From: Himantopus leucocephalus | Taxonomy: Eukaryota > Chordata > Aves > Charadriiformes > Recurvirostridae | DNA length: 64,000 nucleotides | NCBI GenBank assembly: GCA_003993805.1 | Contig: RSEF01000001.1 | Location: 189,668,587-189,732,586, forward strand | Direction: 5' to 3' | Part shown: piece after piece, positions 1 through 9,965 of the stretch | How the letters are laid out: each line of letters begins with the position of its first letter | How positions within the stretch are numbered: position 1 is the first letter of the stretch | Translations under genes and position numbers: made by a program | The notes under the pieces: model-generated | The model's input: the letters and a program-made list of their open reading frames with translations, nothing else | Told to the model about the DNA's origin: nothing | The model's database searches: none

Positions 1-40
1 ACTGACCAAAATTGGTCCTGTTTTACCTTAAACCAGGACA
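1..40 (-). mobile_element. LTR edge, continues beyond the window
   Basis: These 40 bases end in AAACCAGGACA. They match, with a few substitutions, the right-hand 40 bases of the complete LTR at 28707-29466 (shared blocks AAAATTGGT.CTGTTTT and AAACCAGGACA). That LTR is read on the minus strand from its TATA box, so this should be the 5' (U3) edge of a minus-strand LTR whose body lies left of the window. The element ends in CA at 39-40, as LTRs do. Target-site duplication cannot be tested because the other end is missing. Confidence 0.65.
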
Positions 41-1011
41 ATTCCCTAGTGGAAAAACTGATCTGTGGCAACTTTACATGAGCTATTATTCAGCACAGCT
101 ATTGAAATCCCAATGTGCTTCGTGTTCTGCATGCTTCAAAATGGGACAGTAGAGTTTTACCAGAAGGATTTGGTCGCCTTATGGAGTTATCAAAACTGGT
201 TGTCAGCTGAGTTGTATTAACTGACTGTGTGCATCCTTACAGTTCTCCAGTCATAAAATAAAACACACAAAAGTGCTTTAAGTTAATGTTTTTACCTCTC
301 CTGACAGACTGAGATCAGATCTGTAGCAAAGGAAGTCTTTGATCTGGCTTCAGAGAGTCAGGATTATTCTAAGGCAACATTTCCCTTTAAATGACAACAT
401 ATAGTACTACTTTTTTGTGTATTTCTGAAACTGTGGTGGTTTGAGCTGCATCAATGCCGGTACATTTGAGATGACCTAAGCTGTCCTTCAGCTGCCCTTC
501 CAGTAAGGTATGGTTTTGTATTTTATCTTATAACCTTATGTGGGTATCTCATATGGTCTACAGCATTTCAAACACTAATAGATTCCTGTCTTTAGGTAAC
601 TGAGTTGAGCCTTTAAAGGCTGAAGCTAGCAAAAATGTGAAAAAGGCTATGATCAAAGTTAATGTTTTCTTCCTTCATTTGGGTTTATCCCTCCCACGCT
701 GCACCGATGAAGTGGGGGAATGCCTAACACCTACAGAACAGAGATGCTACAGACGGATATGAAAAGATACTTAGTGTGATGTCTGTAAACTGTGTCTGCA
801 AGAACTTAAAAGGCAATAACCTAACGTTGTTTGGGTTTCTGTCACTGGGGATCTTAGGGGCTTGGGATTTTTTTTCACACAATGAAAAAAGACATTACCT
901 CTTTTAGAAAAGGTAACGTGTATTTTATCAGTATGAAAAAACAGTGAAAAATAACCTTAGCGTTCCTTTAACAATATCTATAAAACTGTTGGCCTAATTC
1001 TGCAGTGTTTT
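41..1011. other. No gene recognised
   Basis: AT-rich unique-looking DNA. No open frame of note, no RNA gene and no clear repeat. A short LTR-like start (TGTGGTGGTTTGA) at 432 is not followed by LTR sequence. Confidence 0.6.
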
Positions 1012-1016
1012 GCTCT
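1012..1016. repeat. Target-site duplication, left copy (GCTCT)
   Basis: GCTCT lies immediately left of the LTR and is repeated exactly at 2163-2167, immediately right of it. Five base pairs is the duplication size usual for ERVL-type integrases. Confidence 0.85.
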
Positions 1017-1198
1017 TGTGGTGGGTTGACCCTGGCTGGACGCCAGGTATCCACCAAAGCTGCTCTATCACTCCCCCTCCTCAGCTGGACAGGGGACAGA
1101 AAACGTAACAAAAGACTTGTGGGTCGAGATAAGGACAGGGAGCGATCACTCACCAATTACCATCATGGGCAAAACAGACTCAACTTGGGGAAACTGAA

Positions 1199-1204
1199 TT
1201 TATT
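1199..1204 (-). promoter_or_regulatory. LTR polyadenylation signal AATAAA
   Basis: AATAAA on the minus strand inside the solo LTR, about 180 bp before its 3' end at 1017. It fits the R/U5 boundary region and supports minus orientation. Confidence 0.6.
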
Positions 1205-1427
1205 ACCAATCAAATCAGAAACAGGGTAATCAGAAATGAAACCAAATCTTAAAAACACCTTCCCTTGACCCCTCCCTTCTTCATAGGTGTAACTTTACTC
1301 CCAGTTTCTCTATCTCCTCACCCTGAGTGGCTCAGGGGGATGTGGAATGGGGGTTGTGGTCAGTTCATCACATGTTGTCTCTGCCTCTCCTTCCTCCTCA
1401 GGGGGAGGACTACTTACACTCTTCCCC

Positions 1428-1790
1428 TGCTCCAGTGGGGGTCTTTCCCACAGGAGAGAGTCCACCATGAACTTCTCCAACATAAGTTTTTCCCATGGGC
1501 TTCAGTTCCTCACAAACTGCTCCAGCATGTGCCCTTTCCATGGGGTACAGCCCTTCAGGAACAGATTGCTCCAGTATGGGTCCCCCATGGGGTCACAAGT
1601 TCTGACAGCAAACCTGCTCCAGCATGGGGTCCTCTCTTCATGGAGCCACAGGTTCCTGCCAGGAGCCTGCTCCAGTGCAGGCTTCCCACAGGGTCACAGC
1701 CTCCTTCATGCATCCACCTGCTCCGGTGCGGGGTCCTCCACAGGCTGCATGTAGATATCTGCTCCACCGTTAACCTCCATGTGCTGCAGG
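1428..1790 (-). repeat. Internal ~48-bp periodic array inside the LTR
   Basis: The core TGCTCC (once TTCTCC) recurs on the plus strand at 1428, 1473, 1518, 1567, 1615, 1668, 1719 and 1760. The spacings are 45, 45, 49, 48, 53, 51 and 41 bp. Between cores, CCATGGG-like half-palindromes recur. The array lies in the part transcribed from the minus-strand TATA box. It is a degenerate minisatellite that belongs to the LTR family, not a locus-specific expansion. Confidence 0.7.
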
Positions 1791-1974
1791 GGGACAGCCT
1801 GCCTCACCATGGTCTTCACCATGGGCTGCAGCAGAATCTCTGCTCTGGTGCCTGGAGCACTTCCTCCCCCTCCTTCTTCACTGACCATGGTGTCTGCAGG
1901 GTTGCTGCTCTCACATATTCTCACTCCTCTCTCCAGCCACAATTGCTGTTGCCCAGTTTTTTGTCTTCTCCCTT

Positions 1975-1984
1975 CTTAAATATG
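1975..1984 (-). promoter_or_regulatory. TATA-like element of the solo LTR
   Basis: Minus-strand CATATTTAAG lies about 180 bp inside the LTR 5' end at 2162. This position suits an LTR promoter and is consistent with the poly(A) signal on the same strand. Confidence 0.5.
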
Positions 1985-2162
1985 TTATCACAGAGGCACT
2001 ACCACCATTGCTAACAGGCTTGGCCATGGCCAGCAGCAGGTCCGTCTTGGAGCCGGCTGGCATTGGCTCTATCTGACATAAGAGAAGCTTCTAGCAGCTA
2101 CTCAGAGAAGCCACTCCTGTAGCCCCCCTGCTACCAAAAGCTTGCCACATAAACCCAGTGCA

Positions 2163-2167
2163 GCTCT
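2163..2167. repeat. Target-site duplication, right copy (GCTCT)
   Basis: Exact match to 1012-1016; it defines the right edge of the solo LTR. Confidence 0.85.
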
Positions 2168-5109
2168 ACGTCTAGTGATGTATATATGTGCAAAGTAGGA
2201 TAAATATCAGCCAGCTCAGAATGACAGTATTTTACACCCATGACTCTGCATCAATGTAAATGACAATCAAGGCAAAAAATAGCAAAGAATCTAGCTCTAT
2301 AAATAATCATAGAGGCTTAAAATTCAATCTGTCCTTGAAGAAAATAACTGCACTGCAGAGCAAGTCTGTTCAATAATACACAACAATTTTAAACGAGTAT
2401 TTTTCCCTTCCTCAAAAGCAGGTGATCTGAAGACTCCTCTATTGTAAACTAAACATTGGCCTTAACAGACTATGTGAATTTTCTTTAATTATGTGTTTTA
2501 AAAAAATTATATACGTGAGCTAAATAAAAGAAATAAGAAGTAGATTTAAGGCTTGGGTTTGTGCAGTAATTCTTTTTTTCCTGGTTTATAAAAATATCTG
2601 AGGTAACAAATTTTGAATTAAAAGGTGAAATTTTATTTCTACTTACTTTTGGAAATGTGTATCTAATATATACACATGTACATTTAAGTATATGTGTGCA
2701 TATTTCCTTGTTTCTAGATTTTTCATTTTTATTTTGACTGTTATCAACATTTAATTCTATTTTACTTAAAAAAAAGAAAATCAAAACCAAATATAGTCTT
2801 GCTAACTATAAAACCTGTGGGGGCGGAATACTTTCACCATTTCTAAAGTATTTTTCCAAAATGGATTTGAAAGTAGATTTGTGAACCAAGCAGTCTGTTT
2901 CACTTCAGGAAAAATGCATTTTTCAAATGAGAACAGTTAACTGAAAAATTCCTAGCCAGTTTTAATTAATTGGATTATCCTCTTCTGTGCAGAATCTACT
3001 CGCCACTGCTATCCAGTTTGGAAATGAAAAATGCAATATTTAAACAGGGGGAAGAGAAAGTCTCTCTCCTTTGCTTAAGGATAACAACAGGAACATGGCA
3101 CAATGTGAAACAGATAGGAAAAACAGAAAAAAATATAAAAAATTGAGTATTAGGTCTAGCAGACAGAACATTGAAGATCACTAGCTAAGTGCCAAAACCT
3201 TATCTCCAGGCATCAAGTAAGATGCTATGTAACCAAATGAAAGACTATGTCACTGAAAGGAATTGTTGAACGTGTGATGGAAAATTGTTAAATGCACAAA
3301 TTGTGTTCAAATCAAACACCTTTCATCTTCTTACATGTGTTTAATTCTGGGTATCTATTCAACATGTTTTACTTTCTTTCTTTGGTTAATATAGTTGAAT
3401 TAAAGTTTGGATTCACCTGCAAAAAGAACATCATTTCACTAAACTTTTTTGAGTATTCAATATTTGCTGTAATTCCGTGTTAGAATAAAATCACAACCTC
3501 ATTCCCTATCCATGGTAGGTCAAATGTATAAGGCCTTGACCTCTTAACATCTGTTTTTATTCCATGACTGGACACTGTAACACAGCTGAAATATAATACT
3601 CTACATTTTAGTCACCCAACATTAGGTGAGATAAATCTGACAATTCCTGTCTTCCTTTTGGGAGCTAATCAACTTTTTGTAATTAAATAATTATTAGACC
3701 AGAAGAGACCCATAAGTAGCTGAGAAATTTGGGATAGAATAATTCATATTCATACTGCTCCTCTGAATTATATCCAATATTCCGTCTGCAAAATGAGTTG
3801 TTAACTGTACTAAAATGGGGAATCTCTCACATCTAACATGTTCTAACATAGACTTAAGAAAACTACTGAACCACAAAACTATCTTCTTTTTTCTTATCCT
3901 TGAGAATGTTTTGCAATCTACTGGTTCCAACAACGTTCTTAGATTTCTTGAATCTGTTTCATCTTATACAAATACAATTACATAAAGATTCACTTCATTT
4001 TACAGACATTTCTTTTCAAATCTCAATTCTGAAATTTCTTTTGTATTCTGTGATTTTTTTGGGGTAAATATCAAATACTCCTTTGAAGATTTGAGCAAAG
4101 CAAAAATCAATATTTATGTGTAACACTAAAAATGAGCAAAATAATAATGACAAAATCTGTAGACTAAAGGATGCTGTCTATTTCAACTAGATGTTTTTTT
4201 CCAGGAAGAGATGAAGATATTTCTCAGTGATCACATCTTGAATTACAATGAGGAATTAGAAATGATGACAGGCTGATTTAATGCAGAAGGAAACAAGTGA
4301 AGGTTTAGTTGTACTTTTTAAATGCATACTGAATTAACTAATAACTTATATTTCTTTGAAAACTTTCAAATGTACAGATTTAATATCAATCACCCACAGA
4401 AGGGGAGGAATGTAATGCTTTTTAATGTTGGGGTATAGATTTGAATAGATAGAACAGAGACATGCACACAAACTGTAGCATGTTTCCTATTTATATACAG
4501 GACATCAGTGTCAGTGGAAGTTACAAAGCGAGAAAGCATTACAGTTATATTTTGTGTATTTAGTTTACAGAAAGATATTATTGTGTCACAGATGCCTTGA
4601 GACTTTAACCCTCAATAAGCCAAGTGGTATAAGACATTCAGTACTGAGCAGAAACAACAGTTTTTGTGCATTTCCCTTTAGTCATTTTATATGTCTGCCT
4701 TTCTGTCTCCCGGTTTAGTCCTAATTAGTTTTGCAAGAATTTACCAATTTCACCTTTAGGAAAAAAGACCTGGTTTTATTCAACTGAAGTAGCACATTCT
4801 ATGTATGCAGCTAACAAACAATAAGTGACACACTACCTACTTTTAGGTGTAAAGTAAGATAGGTGTAGTTAATCGCATTGTGGGAGGGCTTTTATCTTCA
4901 GTAATTACAAAGGAAGACTAGATCTTAGGTCTGACAGCTAGCTTGTAGAGCTAGGTAAGAAGTGTCTCATCCTAAATAAGATGAAAATACATAGGGCTCC
5001 ATCTCCAGCTCATCATGAAGCCATCCTCTATCAGTAGCTATAGAGCATTAATGCAGTGAGAGTTAAGCACCGAGGACTCAGAATCAGCATATTCGTTTAT
5101 TAAGGCAAT
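2168..5109. other. No gene recognised; AT-rich
   Basis: AT-rich DNA with short runs of A/T and a TATACACATG-type patch near 2650-2700. The longest frame is about 100 codons (2485-2790, minus), is Lys/Asn/Phe-rich and looks like chance. At 3698-3710, ACCAGAAGAGACC resembles the antisense start of old CR1 tails, but the match is too short to call. Confidence 0.6.
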
Positions 5110-5412
5110 TGACATTTTGAAATGAGGGTACGTGCCAAATTTCTCTTCGTGATGACAGATGGTATAACAAAGGGCAATGACCACAAGCTGTGGCTTAGGA
5201 GCTTCGGATCAGACACTAGGAAAAAAAAATTCACTAGGAAACTAGCACAGCAGTGGAGTGGGCTGTCCAGAGGGGTTGTGGAAGCTACTGCCTCAGAAGG
5301 TTTCAAGACTTGGTTAGAAAAAGCCACAGCTCACCTCATCTTGCTTTGTGTGGGTGACTGGAAGACATGACTCTAGCGGTCCATTCCAACTAACATTTCT
5401 AGGGCTTTATGA
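5110..5412 (+). mobile_element. CR1 LINE 3' fragment
   Basis: The sequence follows the last ~300 bp of CR1 in order: AACAAAGGGCAATG.CCACAAGCTG, then a block ending GGCTGTCCAGAGGGGTTGTGG (the codons for the conserved polymerase end), then the short 3' UTR with GGTCCATTCCAACTAAC and a decayed terminal ATTCTATG repeat. It is severely 5'-truncated, as most CR1 copies are. An 82-codon frame is still open across it (5122-5370), but it is interrupted relative to the active element. The right end abuts an LTR fragment. Confidence 0.85.
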
Positions 5413-5790
5413 TCATTATTGAGTTTGGCCAATGTATTGGATATGGCTGGAGTGAAGCTAACTTTCCTCACAACTACCCATACAGGGCTATGTTTTGTAT
5501 TTGTAGCTAGAAAGCTGTTGATTTGTCTTCGAAAGCAACCCCAACACATACTGAGACCCTGTTTCCCAGGAAGTAGCTGGGCATTGCCTGCTGATGGAAT
5601 GTAGAGAACAGAACTTGTGGGTTTTTTTTTATTTTGCTTCCTCATGTGGCCTTTGCTCTATTTCATTAAACTGCCTTTATCTCGACCCACAAGTTTTTCT
5701 TCTTATTTTCTACCCCTGTCCTGTTGAGGAGGGGGAGTGAGAGAGTGGCTGAGTGGGCACCTGGCAGCCAGCCAAGGTCAGTCCACCACA
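5413..5790 (+). mobile_element. LTR 3' portion (R/U5), 5' end missing
   Basis: From GAGTTTGGCCAATG at about 5419 to TCCACCACA at 5790 the sequence reads as the downstream part of a plus-strand avian LTR. It has GCCTGCTGATGGAA, an ATTAAA poly(A) signal at 5665-5670, then TTTATCTCGACCCACAAG and a GAGGAGGGGGAGTGAGAG block, ending in CA. The terminal ~120 bp is the same module as the U5 end of the solo LTR at 1017-2162, there in opposite orientation. The canonical TG start is absent, because the fragment begins at or inside the CR1 tail. The exact left boundary is uncertain by about 15 bp. Confidence 0.75.
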
Positions 5791-8700
5791 GCCTAACTTC
5801 CTGTAGATATGTCTTAAAAATTACATCATGTAAACACATACCTTTTTCTGTTTCACAAGAGCTGCTTTTATATTTGATGCAAATAACCAAACACAAATCA
5901 CAAGGCAGAAGAAAGAAAGAAAGAGATGCCTTGGCTGTGTTTTTAGAATGGTTTTATGGACTTTTTGCATGATGAGGAGAGTCAGAGGAGAGTTCCGCGC
6001 CTGGTTCATCAGGTTTTCTTAGTAGTGCCAGCAGGACTGCAGGCATTTCCTTCCCCAGTGTGGGCTCTGAGCAACAGGTCAGCTCTGTTGACTGAAAGAA
6101 GAGATAGGAGTAGCTTTCAATTTCATCTACACTGCAACCCTATGCTGGCGTTCACTTTAGCCCAGCACATAAGAATACTCCTATTTCTTCTTTTTTTTTT
6201 TTTTTTCAAGTTTCGAGAAGAATACTATTTGAGGCCTTTACCCATCTTTTAAATTTGTTTGCAATTGGTTAGGAGACCCAAAGCTATTAGGAAAAATTTG
6301 ACAGTTATATACACACTTTACAGAAGCAAAGAACATTTTAAAAAAAATAAATAAACTATTCTAGAGGAAAAGGCACAACAAGTTTCCTTCCTGCCCAATA
6401 ATAAAGGCCATTTTCAATATAGAATTAGTTCTTTTTGGCCGTGTCTTCATTCCTCTCACACCAGCTTTGTGCCTTCCCATTCATAGCTCCAGCACTAGGA
6501 CTCCAGCCCCACGCATGTCACACCCACCAACACAATTAGCTGACATTACTGTACAGTTCTTGATCTTGCCATAAGGCTCTGCACCTCTTCCATCTCCCAA
6601 CACATGTTCTTGCTTCTCCAAACATTCTTCATATCCTCTTTAATTACCCTATTTATTTCCTCAAAATTTACTTTATTCTCTTTTTAGCACATTTCCTTTT
6701 TATACTGTTTTGTATTTTCTTTTCTACATCATTACTAGACCAGACTCCTGCATTGTGCACTGAGTCTTGCTTCTCTGTTCTTCTCCCTATTCCTCATCTA
6801 CCTTCACTCCCCAGCAATGCTGATAGGGGGCATTTTCCTCTTGTGGCCTCGCAGGAGACTTGCTGCACCTCCCATTCCTCCCTTCCCTCTTGTAATGACC
6901 AGGAAGTGAGACGAACAAGATTGACAGTCTCTGAAGCACGGAAAGTGCCATCTGTGCTTTGTAGATTGAAAATCTTATTAGTTTTGCTTCCAGCCAAGTT
7001 GTGCATATGGAGCAGAGCAACCGGGGTAAGGAAAAGTGCAGCTAGGGGGAGGGGGGGTACTAGGAGGGAACAAGAGCAACCACTAGGTTAAAATGCAAAT
7101 AAAAAAGAAATACAAGAAGATAAAGGTAGAGGGTAGAGAGGGAGATTACACTATCCTAGTTCATCCTTCCGCCTTGCTGCCAGTTTTTCACAACCCATAT
7201 CCTAAGGTAACGTCTAGTCTAAATATACAAATAAAATTAGGCTTTGAAGTCTCACCACTCTCTGATAGTACCTAGCTGACCAAATAATCCATAAAACATA
7301 CTGGTGAGTTGCTTGGGTGGTTTATCCAGAAGAGGCACCTCAAGTTTTGCTCTGCTGTTTTCCACCGTGGAAGAGATGAGCATCTTTCTGCCTACCTGTT
7401 CCCGAGGGCTGTTAGCTGGCACTATATTATTCTTTTCTGCTTGGGACCTCCACTCTTGGGGTATGCCTGAGATGATGTCCAAGCAGGACAGGGCTCCTGC
7501 TGTAGACACATTTTGCACAGGAGCCTGGAGCTAAACCAGCTTGGGTAGGGAAGGAAAACATGTTTTTCATCCTCTGAGGCCTAAACATAGGTATCTAAGA
7601 ATATTACAGTGAATACCAACCCTTTTTTTTCTGTGTCCCTGCCTTTCTTCTTTATCAGTATGTCTTGGGTTTAGCTTTCTGCCTGTTCTCACAGAAGTGC
7701 CTGCCTGTCTGCATGAAATGTATTCACATTTGCCTTCAGGTTTTGCAATGCCAGTGACCAAACCCCTTCAGCACTCCAGTTCTTCTGCCTTTAACAGGTG
7801 TAAGCAACAATGTACAGATTCCTACTTAGGTGACGTCCCTCTGCATGAGGCACAGTGGCAGCAGTACATCACATCGCTTTCCCAGCAACCCTTTTCCCTG
7901 CCTGCCTGCCTTGAAGGTGTCTCAGAAGCATGTCAGAGACAGGGCAGGAGCGGTCAGGACACAATGTGCCCTGGCTGTGCTTACTCTGACAGATTCTTCA
8001 GCAGCCCATTGCCAGCTGGTGCAAGCTATATCAGCCCCACAGCCATCGTAATTTTTGCAGAGGCTGGAAGCAGACTGAAGAATCAGGAAAGCCATAATCC
8101 AAATGCACTAGCTAAAAAAACACTCGGTATTAGAGATGGAACCAGGCTGTTCTGTGCTAAAATTGAATTTCCCCCCAAAGTCCTATCTTTCTCTGTATAT
8201 TTCTTACGGGCTCATAACTGTCATGACAATTACGCTTGCACTGCTTTGCAATGCATATGCTAATACTTCCTTTGCAAGCATACCTGATAATTCTGGTACA
8301 GCCTTGCAGCCTCAAAACTGGCTTCATACATTCATTCTCATTTATATTTTTCCCTTAATCTTTATATTTTTTTCTGTATTCTTCTTAGAAGTAAAAAAAA
8401 AAAAAAACACCTCTGCAGAATTTTTAAAGTTTACATCCTATTTTCGCCTTTCTTGTGTTTTAAACTGAATGGATGAAACAAGGATTCTCACAAACAGAGA
8501 AATGCATATATCCTTTCTCGGAATCATCAAGTAGAACTTCAGAGCTCTTTATCCAGTGCTTACACATCTTTCCCTCCCCTCCCCAAGCTTAACATGCAAC
8601 TACTAGACAACATCACCGCAGGTTAGTAGTGAAAAATGCTGAGGGTTGTTGAACATTATGTGGATCAGCACAGAGTTTCTAACATCCAGTGCCTCAATAA

Positions 8701-9870
8701 TTTTGTTAAATTCAGTGGCTGAATACAACACCACTGACACAGGGTAGCTTTTGGAGCATGAAAATAGCATGCTCTGCTTCATTCCAGACTGAAGAGGCTT
8801 ATAAACCAAATATTGTAAAAGTTCTCAGCGTCTTTAAGAAAGGTAAAGAAGGAGGCATCGGAGGCAGGGAACAGTCTTCTCTCAGACGCAAGGATATTGC
8901 GTTCAATTTTGTTGAATGGTCTGTTGCACATTTGATCAGTTCTTCAAGGTTGATCTCATGATTGTAATGATATTTGCATTAACAAAAACAAAAGAAAATC
9001 AAATTAGACAGCCTGTCTATCACTTCATCTCTTGCACTTCTTGTTCTCTATGAACCCAGTTTAAATAGGATGGGCTGAGCATAAGCTCATACAGGTCTTG
9101 TTTGTAACCTTGTTAGCAGAGCAGCTGCAAGACCTGACAGGCAGATAGGAGCACCAAAAGTCAGCGTACTACAGGAATGCCCAAATCAGCAAGCTCCTGA
9201 GTATGCTTTGCATCTTCTGAGGGATATGACTTAGGGAGTTTTTTGGGGGAACTTGTTATTTCCTGAGGGACTTAGGCACTGTATGGCAGCATCCTGTTGA
9301 TGGAGTCCCCTTGGGAGAGGATACTTACCTTAAATCAGAAGAGATCCGAAGGGTAAGGTAAGAAACTATGATTCATTGCCAAAGGTGTAAGAGTTTTAGG
9401 TGCATCCATAGAAGAGATGTTTGTAAATGGGCTTCTTGAAACCTTGTCTCAAATACTTAGGGACAAATGCAAATAGATGCTTCTTTATTCTGTCCTCACT
9501 GCATCCTTGACCTGCACAAAGTAGGTCAGAAGCTATGATGTAAGATTGTGCAACCTTATTGCAAGGCAGAGCACCATGCTGCCCAAACATGGTACAGGAC
9601 ACAGTACCTATGACCATAGCTGGACATTTCCAGCCAGTTCAGTGTGTTGGGTGAAATACGTGTATTTGACAGCACTTATCTATACAGAGACACCTTTAAG
9701 TACCTAGATCAGACCAAATTACAATTTAGAAATGATTTAAGAGAGCCTGAATCAAGCTTAGAGTAATAATCATCTCTGCTGTGATTAATGAGAACCCAGT
9801 GTTTTAGAACCTGGCAGTATTCAATCACCAATCAAAACTACATCAGGCATTCATTCCTATGAATACAAAT
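5791..9870. other. No gene recognised
   Basis: Somewhat higher GC than the flanks. It holds a 16-T run at 6191-6206 and a 188-codon open frame at 7697-8263 (plus) with no recognisable domain. By rough estimate about one frame this long is expected by chance in six frames of 64 kb. I see no repeat family I can name here. Confidence 0.55.
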
Positions 9871-9877
9871 ACATGGG

Positions 9878-9965
9878 GGCCTGGCTCCACAGCTGGTGCA
9901 AATTGGCTTAGCACCATTGACTTCATGTAAATGGGCTTTAACTAGGCCAGCTGAGGAACTGGCTC
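9878..9965. repeat. Ancient amniote palindromic repeat
   Basis: The stretch reads CCTGGCTCCACAGCTGGTGCAAAT, then CACCATTGACTTCATGTAAAT, then CCAGCTGAGGAACTGGCTC. The two ends are degenerate inverted copies of each other (GGTGCAAAT / AGCTGAGGA.CTGG) around a CCATTGACTTC centre. This design belongs to an old, highly diverged amniote repeat common in turtles and crocodilians. I cannot give its database name. Confidence 0.5.

Larger units (their letters stand above)
1017..2162 (-). mobile_element. Complete solo LTR, avian ERV (ERVL-like)
   Basis: This 1146-bp solo LTR starts TGTGGTGGGTTGACC and ends AAACCCAGTGCA, flanked by a perfect GCTCT duplication. Orientation is minus. Read on that strand, a TATA-like ATATTTAAG sits at 1975-1984, and a polyadenylation signal AATAAA at 1199-1204 precedes about 180 bp of U5. 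The transcribed middle (about 1428-1790) is built from repeats of TGCTCCAG roughly every 45-53 bp. Because of this repetitive, GC-rich make-up the LTR is open for 249 codons on the plus strand (1265-2014) and carries shorter sense frames, none resembling a known protein. No internal retroviral sequence flanks it, so it is the product of LTR-LTR recombination. I recognise the family as widespread in birds, but the exact Repbase name is uncertain. Confidence 0.88.

Noticed and set aside
432..520. LTR-like start TGTGGTGGTTTGAGC
   Set aside because: Only about 13 bases resemble an LTR terminus; the following sequence does not continue as either LTR family.
1265..2014. 249-codon open frame
   Set aside because: Antisense reading of the repetitive GC-rich LTR; composition follows the ~48-bp array rather than a protein.
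7697..8263. 188-codon open frame on the plus strand
   Set aside because: No recognisable domain, overlapping frames on the same strand, no supporting splice or promoter context; about one frame of this length is expected by chance in 64 kb by rough estimate.
9321..9513. Minus-strand exon-like interval (acceptor near 9513, consensus donor AGGTAAGTAT at 9321-9330)
   Set aside because: The frame contains stops and no second exon or protein similarity is visible; a noncoding exon cannot be excluded but is unsupported.
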